Position numbers and translations under genes: made by a program. Positions 36,476 to 46,500 of a stretch of 64,000 nucleotides of DNA are shown in pieces. Every line of letters begins with the position of its first letter. Within the stretch, counting starts at the first letter, position 1. The notes under the pieces are model-generated. The model ran no database searches. It was not told where the DNA came from and worked only from the letters and a program-made list of their open reading frames with translations. The stretch spans positions 193,501 through 257,500 of the forward strand of contig NZ_JACCHP010000015.1 of assembly GCF_016031625.1 (NCBI RefSeq), written 5' to 3'. The DNA is from Bradyrhizobium agreste. Lineage in GTDB: Bacteria; Pseudomonadota; Alphaproteobacteria; Rhizobiales; Xanthobacteraceae.

Positions 36476-37162
36476 TCAACGCGCCTCGGCGGCCGCCATC
36501 GAGACCTGCACCGGCTCGTCGACATATTTCAGCACGGCCGACTGGTTGAGCACGAACAGTGGCTGATAGCTCCGCGTCGCGTCGTCCCCGACCATCGCCA
36601 TGCGGCGATTGTCCAGCATCAGCCATTGGCCGTCGAGCTTTGCTGCGGCAATTGCGTGCGCCTCGCCGGCCCTGACGTCGCGCACCACGACGATGCGGAG
36701 GTCTTCAGAGGCAATTCCCGCCAGCCGCAGCGCGGCCAGCTTGGCGATGGCATAGTCCTCGCAATCGCCGGCCCCGCGCGCGAAGGTCGACAGCGGCGAG
36801 CTCCAGACGTCGTCGGTGCCATCATTGGCGGCATGAATGGCGAGATTGATGGCGCGGTTGACCTCGCCGAGCCGCGCGCGGCCGTCGCGGGCGCGGGCCT
36901 GGTCGACGATGGCGAGCAGCTCGAGCGCGGCCGGTGAAGCGCAATGGTCCCGGTCGCCGTCGCACAGCGCGAGCTGCACCATGTCGTCGTCGAGCTTGTC
37001 CTTCAGCGCAGACCATCTCTGCTGCAGGCTACCGGACGAGATGGCGAAGGCGAACACGCCGAACGGTTCGGCGGATTTACGCACGAGGACGCCGGCGCCC
37101 GGCGACAGCAGCGTGCCGGCGCGAAGCTCGGCGGCCGATCCGAGCAGGATCACGCCGCACAT
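36476..37162 (-). CDS. Bacterial transglutaminase-like cysteine protease (BTLCP, LapG-like)
   Basis: 228 residues. The catalytic triad is clear: C134 in GAGDCEDYA, H169 in EAHAIAA and D184 in LMLDNRR. The residues flanking the cysteine, D133 and E135, match the calcium ligands of LapG. LapG-type proteases act in the periplasm and cut giant adhesins near their N-terminus. The start at 37162 leaves a short hydrophobic leader (CGVILLGSAAELRAG) without a basic n-region; the frame is open upstream but offers no ATG, GTG or TTG, so the export signal is uncertain. Divergent from the giant surface protein gene, which is the obvious candidate substrate. Confidence 0.85.
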   Translation of the reverse strand: MCGVILLGSAAELRAGTLLSPGAGVLVRKSAEPFGVFAFAISSGSLQQRWSALKDKLDDDMVQLALCDGDRDHCASPAALELLAIVDQARARDGRARLGEVNRAINLAIHAANDGTDDVWSSPLSTFARGAGDCEDYAIAKLAALRLAGIASEDLRIVVVRDVRAGEAHAIAAAKLDGQWLMLDNRRMAMVGDDATRSYQPLFVLNQSAVLKYVDEPVQVSMAAAEAR

Positions 37163-37268
37163 GACAAGGATTTGACGAATCGGGGGAGCGGGGGGAAAAG
37201 CCGCTCGGCGCGAGATGGGGCCAATTGCAGGTGCTGGTTGTGCGCTCGCCGGGTTCCGTATCCTATGG

Positions 37269-37301
37269 CTAACGACCCCGTTATTTCACGGGTTCTGTTA
37301 G
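37269..37301. repeat. Imperfect inverted repeat in the giant gene leader
   Basis: CTAACGACCCCGT and ACGGGTTCTGTTAG surround a six-base centre TATTTC. Outer CTAAC/GTTAG and inner CCCGT/ACGGG pair. It may be a regulator site or an RNA hairpin. Confidence 0.45.
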
Positions 37302-37418
37302 TTGGGTCACAGATTTGGTTCCGTATTTGCCCCAAGATGTTGCGGGGCACAACGGAGAAAAGATGACACAAGTATTCGGCGCCTGATCTATACGATGTAA
37401 TACGTGGGGGATCGAAAA

Positions 37419-37553
37419 ATGGGATCAAATAAGCAAAATTATACTAGCAGGCATTTTTCGAATTGCTCCGCTTCCCCCATGAGGACTTGGTCCCACCGCG
37501 CCGCCTGGGGCTCGGTGACGCGAAATCACACAAGCAATAGATGGTTTCGCTAA
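37419..37553 (+). CDS. Possible 44-residue leader peptide (doubtful)
   Basis: An ATG at 37419 preceded by GGGGGATCG opens a frame of 44 codons ending 30 bases before the giant gene. The product is polar and basic (GSNKQNYTSRHFSNCSAS at the start) with several Trp and Arg residues, and has no recognisable domain. It could be a translated leader that affects the giant gene, or chance. Only the ribosome-binding site and position support it. Confidence 0.2.
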   Translation: MGSNKQNYTSRHFSNCSASPMRTWSHRAAWGSVTRNHTSNRWFR

Positions 37554-37583
37554 GGACTTGGTAATGCTATGCAAGCTTAGGCG

Positions 37584-40500
37584 GTGGATACTTACTTAGA
37601 TTTTAACCCTTTTTACGGTGCCCGATTGAATTACGCTGGCAAATTTGACGCCGCGAAGTCCTTGGACGGCCAGGATTCCCGTTCGCCCGCCGACGGCCAT
37701 GTCGATTTCTCTGCTGCCAAGCCCTTCGTCGCAAAGGCGCATGGTCACCTGCCCGCTGGCGCGTTCGTTGTTCCCGATCCCAACCTGATCTTCAACGGCG
37801 AGTTCAAGCGCGCAGGTCTCGACCTCGTGCTGTCCCACGACGGTCATGAGTTCGTCGTTCACGATTATTTTAGGGGCGACAAGCGCGCGGCGATCGCCTC
37901 GCCCGATGGCGCTCACCTCACCGGAGACCTCGTCAGCGCGCTCACGGGCCATGTGCAATATGCGCAGGCTGCGCCCGGCACCGCAGCGGCTCAGGTCATC
38001 GGTCACGTCACAAAACTCTCCGGCAGCGCGACCGCGATCCGCAACGGCGTCTCGGTGATCCTGAACAACGGCGACAACGTCGAGAAGGGCGACGTCGTCT
38101 CGACCGGCTCCGATTCGACGCTCGGCATCACCTTCATCGACGGCACCGTGTTCGGCCTGTCCTCCAACGCGCGGATGGTGCTGAACGAGATGGTCTACGA
38201 CCCCAACGGGTCGAACAATTCCTCCCTGCTCAGCCTGGTCGCGGGTACCATCACCTTCGTCGCCGGCGAAACCGCCAAGCACGGCGACATGAAGGTCGAC
38301 ACGCCGGTCGCCACCATGGGCATCCGCGGCACGGCGGTGCTGACCCAGATCAACTTCGTCGTTCCCGCCGGCGGCGGCGATCCGCAGCCGCAGGCGAGCT
38401 TCCAGGTGCTGGTCGAACCGAACGGCACGACCGGCTCCTACATCCTGTTCGACAAGGTCACGCTGCTGCCGATCGCGACGGTCAACCAGGCCGGCCAGAT
38501 GATCCAGATCAGCGGCGGCAACGTCTCGGTCACCAATGCACTGATGTCGCCGGAGGTGCAGAAGCTGATCACGGACGTGTTCACGCTGAAGTTCACCGAC
38601 AACAGCACCAACACCAAGCTGACCACGAACTACACCGACACGATCACGCCGTTCGGCCTTGAGGTGCTGCTCAAATCTGCGTCCGGCACCGCCGTCACTG
38701 CGACATTCGTCAATCTCAATCCGCAGACGCAGGAAAAACCCACCACATCAACGCCAACGGTCGGCCGCATTCCCGGTCAGCCGATCGCGCAGAGCTTAGA
38801 CCTTGGCGGCAACGTGAAGACCGCGTTCGCTCTGACCGAACGGGCGGACACGACAGGCGATACGCACGCCGACACGATTTCCGGATTGATCAGATTCCTC
38901 GATCAAAACCTCGGCGACCTGCCGACGGTGAGCGTGAGCCTCGCCGAGGCGCCGAACTACGTCTACAAGAACGCCGGCCAGCAGGACGTCACCGGCTCGC
39001 TCACTGCGCTGCAGAAGCAAGACATCGCGGCGACGCAGATCCAGATCAGTGTCGTCGCCGACCCTGACAATAACAATAACGGCTCGGCGGTCTGGACCTA
39101 CACGATCCCCGACCACGTCTTCGATTTCCTCGCGGCCGGCGAAACCCTGACGCTGACCTATATGGTCCGCGTCGACACCAATTTCTCGGTGAACCCCGAG
39201 TCCAAGTTCATCCCGATCACCATCACGATCACGGGAACGAACGACAAGCCGGTGATCACCACCGACGTTCCCGTCATCACTTTCGAAGGCGGCACCAGCG
39301 TGCCGGGTGGCCCGCTCACCAGCGACGTTCCGACCTCGGGCACGCTGAGCTTCGATGACGTCGATCTTACCGACGAGCATACGGTGTCGGTGGCGCTGAC
39401 CAGCGCGACCCTGCCCGGCGGCACCGTTCCGCCCGGTCCGCTCGCGGCATTCCAGAGCGCGATGTCGGTCGCGATCGCTGCCGGCGCCGACAGCACCGGA
39501 GACGGCACCGGCACCATCAACTGGTCACTGGCCGATCTTCCGGTCTATCTCGCCGATTTCATCCCCAAGGGCGCGGTGCTGACGCTGGTCTACACCGTCA
39601 CGGTCACGGACTCGCAAGGCGCGACCGCCCAGCAGACGATCACCGTCACGATCACCGGCACCGACGCGCCCGCCGTGGTCTGGATCGCGACCGACAAGGC
39701 CGGCGCGCCCTCCGGCGGGTTCTGGAAGGACGCGGCCAATTGGGAAACCGGGACCGTCCCGACCATCGATGACGACGTCATCGTCATCACCGATCAGCTG
39801 CACGGTCTGACGCCGTCCTATCCGGTGACGATTGACGCGGCTGCCTATGCGAAATCGCTGACGATGAACGATTTCGGTGGCCCGCCGCCGAAGCTCATCA
39901 ACCAGAGCTCGCTGACCATCGCCGGTGCGCTCAACATGAGCGCGGATTCGATCCTCACCAACGCCGCGGCCGGCACGATGTCGGTCGGCGGCAAGGCCGA
40001 GATATCGGGCACGAGCGTATTGACCAATGCCGGACACCTGACGCTCGAGGGCGGCGGCGATTTCGCTGCCGGCACCACGATCACCAATTCGGGCACCATC
40101 AATCTTTCTGGCGGCACGCTGACGCTGGATACCGGCATCGCCAATGCCGCCGGTACCGTGCAGGTCGGCTCCTTCGCGTCGCTGGTCGCCAACGCCGCGA
40201 CGATCGACGGCGGCACGGTCAATGTTTCCGGCAGGCTAGAGCTCGACGGCATCACCGTGATCGAGAACGGCACGCTGATCAATTCCGGCTTGGTCAACGT
40301 CAAGGGTGCGGTGGAGTTCGCCAGCGAAACCGGCTTCAACAAGGCCGGCAGTCTCGTCGAAGTATTTGCAAATGGCGCGCTGACGATCGACCACGGCTCT
40401 CACATCAACAATGGCGGCGACGTCAAGATCGACGCCAGCGGCAAGCTGACTGTCAATGGTGCAACGATCGACGGCGGCGGGATCGGCATCCTCCCGACGG

Positions 40501-43500
40501 TGATGATCTATCCCGAGAGCGAGACGAGCGGAGATTCGGTCTTCACTCTGGTTGGCCTGCCACAACCTGGCACGGTCACCAACAACGGCGAGCTCGACCT
40601 CACCGGCAACGGGGTGCTCAGCGGCGGCAACCTGACGAACAACGGCACCCTCAACGTTACCGGCACCGGCAATGCGCTGGACAATGAGACGGTCACCAAC
40701 AGCGCGACCGGCACCATCGAGGTGCTGGCGAACGGTGCGCTGACGATCGACCAGGGCTCGGTCGTCACCAACACCGGCAACGTCACGGTCGATGCAAACG
40801 GCAAGCTCACGGTCAACGGCGCGAGCATCAATGGTGCCGGCACCGTGACCGATAACGGCGAGATCGATCTGACCGGCAATGGCGTGCTGAGCGGCAGCAC
40901 GCTGCACAACAATGCGACGCTCAAGGTCAGCGGCGCCGGCAATGCGCTGCACAATGAGGCCGTGACCAACGCCGGCACGATCGAGGTGCTGGCGAATGGT
41001 GCGCTGACGATCGACCAGGGCTCGGTCGTCACCAACACCGGCAACATCACGGTCGACGCGACCGGCAAGCTGACGGTCAACGGCGCAGGCATCGACGGTG
41101 CCGGCATCCTTACCGACAACGGCGAGATCGACCTCACCGGCAATGCCGTGCTCAGCGGCGGCATCCTGAACAACAATGCAACGCTCAAGGTCAGCGGCAC
41201 CGGCAACGCCCTCGAGAACGAGACCGTTACCAATGCCGGTACCATCGAGGTGACGGCAGGCGGTGCGCTCGCGATCACTCAGGGTGCGACGGTCGACAAT
41301 TCGATTGGTAACGTCGTCGTCGACGCCAATGCCGCGCTGACGCTGAACGATGCCACCATCACCGGCGGCGCCATCGCGGGCGCCGGCACGATCGACGTCA
41401 CGGGGAACGCGGTGATCGATGGCCATGCCGTGCTGAGCACGAGTGCCGTTACGGTCGAAGCTGGCACGACACTGACGCTCGATAACGTCACGGTCGACGG
41501 CACCACGATCTCGGACAATGGCAGCCTCACCCTGGACGGCACCGTGAAGCTCACGGGTGGCGCGGTGATCAAGGGTGCGTCGAGCGCCTTCGCCCTGCAG
41601 ACGAGCGGCAGCCCCGTCACTGCACGATTCGATTGGGGGCAGCTCGGCACCTCCTACACCGTGCTTGGCAGCCCGCTGCAGGTCGTGGCGACCAACGGCA
41701 CCGGCGGCACGGTCAGCTCCGCCGGCGGGATCTTCGAGCTGCGCGATCAAGGCAATGGCTGGTACGGAAATTTCGAGCCCGGAACCCACCTCCTGTGGGA
41801 TCGAGGGGCGGGACCCGACATCACGGTCCAATTCGCGACCCCGGTCTATTCGGCGGGGGCACAGATCCAGGCCAACTACTTCGGCGGCTTCACCGCGGAG
41901 ATCATCGCTTATGACCTGATCGGCAACGTGATCGGTTCGGTCAGCAAGAACGGCGTCAGCACCGGCAGTGCCGACAATTCGGCAATCTTCATCGAGCTGA
42001 CCGGCAGCAGTGCCGAGATCGCCAAGGTCAAATTTCACCTGACCGGCGTGACATATTCGCCGAACGATTTCGCCATTGGCCCCGTGATATTCACCGAGAC
42101 CACCGGCGGTGGAAGCGGCCCGATCGTCAACAACGGCACCCTGGAGATATCCGGTCCTGCGACCCTGCTCAATGACGTCGTGACCAATCACGGCACGGTG
42201 ATGGTTGACGGCGGTCAGACGCTGACGCTCTCGGGTACCGAGATCAGCGGCGGCACAATCGGCGGCACCGGAATGATCGCTGTCACCGGCAACAGCGCGA
42301 TCGACGGTGGTGCAACGCTGAACACCAGTTTCGTCACGATCGAAAGCGGCGCAACGCTGGCGCTCGACAATGTGATCGTGTCCGGCACGTCGATCGTAGA
42401 TAGCGGTATTTTGAAGGTCAACCTTGGCAAGAAGCTGACGCTGAACGGCGCGAGCGTCACCGGCGGCCAGCTTAACGTGCTCGGTACACTGGCCTCGTCC
42501 GGTGCCAACACAGTCACCAATGCGTCAATTACCAACAGCGGCCTGATCGAGGCGATCGGCGGCGTGTTGACGCTCGCCGCAACGACCTCGGCCGCCATTG
42601 CCAATGCCGGCACCCTCCGCGCCAACGGCGCCGAGCTCGACATCGACCACCAGTTCGTCACCAACACCGGCACGCTGGCCGCGATCAACGGCGGCGCGCT
42701 GAAGCTGACCGCACTGACGGTGACCAACACCGGCGGCACCGTATCGGTCGCATCGGGCTCCACGCTCGATCTCGCCGGTGCGACCATCAACGGCGGTACG
42801 CTGACGATCGCGGGCACGCTGGAATCCACCGGCGTGAGCGCGGTCGACGGCGCCGATCTCAACAACACCGGCACGATCACCGTCACCAGCGGCACGCTGA
42901 CGATTGATCCCGGCCTGCTTCATGCCATCACCAATCTAGGCCTGATCGAGGCAGCGGGCGGGGGCATCCTCAAGCTCGCGACCGCGACCGTCAGCAATGC
43001 CGGCGGCACGATCGCGGTCGACGGCGCCTCGAAGCTCTATCTCACCGACGTGTCGATCAACGGCGGCACCCTGAGCAATGCCGGTCACCTCTATGGCGTC
43101 TCTGGCAGCAGCACCATCACGGGCGCGGTTACCAACACCGGCACGATCGAGGTGCAGGCCGGCACGCTGAATCTTGCTGGCGGCATCACCGGTGTCGGGA
43201 CGCTGGTTGTCGAGGACGGCGCGACGCTCGAGCTGGGCGGCGCGGATGCGCAGACCGTCACCTTCGCCGGCGGCGTCGATACGCTCAAGCTCGACGCCAC
43301 GAGCCATGATTTCACCGGCACTATCACGGGGCAGGCCTCGACCGGCGGCACCTTCACCGTCACCGGTGATGGTGACATCAATTCGTCGCTGGGCGACGCG
43401 TTCGACTTCACCGCATCTGGCGGAACCAGTGGCAATCGCGCCAACATCGTTCTAACGCCCACCGGCGCTCTGACGGGCGCGGCCAACGGGCTCGTCGTCA

Positions 43501-46500
43501 CCCAGAACGGCGCCGGCGATATCTCGCTGACGGCGACCAAGGACATCACGGGAGGCGCCGGCAACGGCATCACGCTGCGCAACAGTGCGACAGGATCCGG
43601 CGACATCACCGTCAACAATCTCACCGGCAAGGCGACGGGCTCCGGCGCGAATTCGGTCGGCGTTCTCGTCGAGAATTTGAACGCCGGCAATGGCGGCGAC
43701 ATCTCGATCACCCAGCTCGGCGGTGCCGTTGGCGGCGCGTTTGGTATCGATGCAGGAACGCTGGGCAACGGCGACATCGACATCGACGCCGGCGGCTCGA
43801 TCACCGGCGGCTCCATCTACGGCATCCGGACGCGGAGCTATGGCAGTGGCAGCCAGACCGTCACGACCGGGGCCGGCAGCGTGGTTACTTCGGGCAGCTC
43901 GGGTGTCGTCGCCGTCAATCGCGCGACGTCGATCGACGGCGCGGCCGAGAACAGCATCACGATCACCGCCTACGGAACGATCTATTCCGGCAGCGGCCCG
44001 AACCTGGCCGGCAATGCCCCGGCCGGCATCGAAGCCGGCTACACCGGCGCCACCACCGGCACCCACGCCAACATCGGCGTCAACGGCACGGTGATCGTCA
44101 ACAACCATGCCAACATCACCGCTGCGGCCGGTTACGGCATCAACGCCTTTAGTTACGGGAACGGCGATGTCACGGTGAACAGCTTCGCCGGGACGACGAT
44201 CTCCGTGTCCGGGGCGCAGAGTATGGGAATCAACGCCGCAGCGTTGAGCGGCGGCACCGGTGACGTCACGGTCACGCTCGGCGAGAATGTCACGATCTCG
44301 GGAGCGGCGAGCTACGGCATCAGAGCCCACAGTCTCGATCAGGGCGACATCAGCGTCACCTTGGCGAATGGCGACAGCATCACCTCCGGCAGCTCCGGCA
44401 TCGTGGCCGTCAATTTCGCGACGGCCATTGCCGCCGGCAGTGCGAGCACGATCTCCGTCGAGGCGCACGGTACGATTCATTCCGGCACCACGCTCAACAA
44501 CGACGGCACCACGCCGGGCGCGATCATCGCCGGCTACAAGCCGGGCGGCGTCGGCGCTTTCTCCGAAGCGGTCAACGGCGACGTTACCGTCACGAGCGAT
44601 GCAACGATCACGGCGGACGCCGGCTATGGCATCGAGGCGTTCACCTGGGGTGTCGGCGACATCACGGTCACGACCGGCCAGAATTCACAGATCTCCGCCG
44701 CCGGCACCGCGATCGCGGCGTTCGATCATGGTGGCGGCGACGTCAGCATCACCAATAGCGGTTCGGTCACCGGGGCGGTCGGCGTGGCTGCCCTCGCCAC
44801 CGGCGCCGGCGACGTCACCATCGTCAATCATGGCGACATCGGCAGCACGAGCCTCGCTGGCATCAGCGTCACGCAAAACGCGGCCGGCGCGACCGGCTCA
44901 ACCCACATCACCAATTCCGGCTCGATCTCGGCTCCCACCGGTCACGCGGCGATCTACATCCAGGGGAATGCGACCGGCACGGTGACGATCGACAATTCCG
45001 GCACGATCGGTCCTGCGCTTGCATCCAGCGTGACCTCGACGACCTACGCAATCGTCGAGACCGGCGGCGCCATCACGATCAACAACTCCGGCGACATCAA
45101 CGGCAACATCTCCGTCGCCACGGCCACCTTCAACAATGAGGCGGGCGGCATCTGGACCGTCTCAGGCACCAGCGTGTTCGGCAACCTGTCGTCGATCGTC
45201 AACGAGGGTGATATCGACCTGCTCAATGGGGCCTCGATTTCCGGGAGCGGCCTGAGCATTGCGAACTACCACGAGATCGACAGTTGGGGCACGGCGACGA
45301 TCTCCGGCGCCATCACCAATGCCGGTACGATCGAGGTCAACGACGGGAGCCTGACGCTGTTCGGCTCGCTGTCCGGCGCGGGGTCGGTGACCGTCGATGC
45401 CGGCGCGCTCCTGAAGCTCGAGGGCACGGTCACGCAAACGGTCACGCTCGCCGGTGATGGCGCCGCGCTTCAGATCGACACGTCGTCCTTTGGCGGATCG
45501 ATCGCGGGGCTGTCCGCGACCGACACGATCGACCTGTCCACGATCACGTACGGTCTCGGCACCAGTGCGGTCTATGTTGCCAATGCCGATCCTGCGACCG
45601 GAGGCGTGCTGACGGTCACCGACGCCGATGGCAACCACATCGATCTGAAGCTGACCGGTGCCGACTACAGCAACGCCCATTTCGCCGGCAGCAGCGACGG
45701 CCATGGCGGCACCCTGATCACGTTCAACGCGGATGACGATGCACCGGTCTTCACCGCGGCCGAGGCCTCGCCGAGCGTGAACTTCTCCGAGCTCGAGAGC
45801 ACCACCGGCTCCTCCGCGCTCGACCCGGTGTCGGGCGGGACCGGCACGATCCATTTCAAGGACATCGACCTCACCGATCGTCCGACGGTGACGAACGTCG
45901 CGTATGCTCTGACCTGGCTCGACACCGACCACACCACGCAGCTGACGCTGTCGCCGGACGAAATCACCGCGTTGGAGCAGGCGCTGACGCTTTCTGCGAC
46001 CGGCAACAAGAACAACGGCGCGATCGGCTGGAGCTATTCGATCGCCGACAGCGCCCTGGATTTCCTCGGCGAGGGCCAGACCGTGACGGTGGTCTCCACC
46101 ATCACGCTGGCGGATCATCAGGGCAAGACCGATACGGCCGCGGTGACAGTCACCATCACCGGCAAGAACGACGCGCCGGTGATCACGGTCGCAAGCGGCG
46201 ACAGCTCCGGCGCGGACCTGGACGAGACCAATGGGGGGCTGGACAAGACCGGCACGCTGACATTGTCCGATGCGGACGCCACCGATCACGTGAGCGTCGC
46301 GCGCGATCACGTCTCGGTTTATCTTGACGGTGTGTTGCAGACCGATGACGTCGGTGGGCTGTCGAACACCGATCTGGTGAACTATTTGAGCGTTCAGTCC
46401 GGCGACATCCTCAACGGCACCGCCACCCACGCGCAGTTCACCTGGACCTTCAACTCGCAGGGGCAGGCCTTCGACTTCCTCGCCGCCGGCCAGACGCTGT

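Larger units (their letters stand above)
37163..37583. other. 421-base intergenic leader between protease and giant surface protein gene
   Basis: This is the longest gap in the window and is more AT-rich than its surroundings. It holds an imperfect inverted repeat at 37269-37301 (CTAAC...CCCGT and ACGGG...GTTAG), a hairpin TGCCCC/GGGGCA at 37328-37349, and a GTATT/AATAC dyad at 37371-37403. A seven-codon frame at 37363-37386 with a good ribosome-binding site (ACGGAG) and a 44-codon frame at 37419-37553 also lie here. I could not pick a convincing -35/-10 pair. Confidence 0.5.

Noticed and set aside
37265..37366. A 33-codon plus-strand frame starting MANDPVISRV in the giant gene leader
   Set aside because: No ribosome-binding site, and it spans two of the inverted repeats.
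40575..41340. Regularly spaced repeats that could suggest a CRISPR array
   Set aside because: The period is about 265-270 bases, the repeats are in frame inside one protein, and the copies are near-identical throughout instead of having unique spacers.
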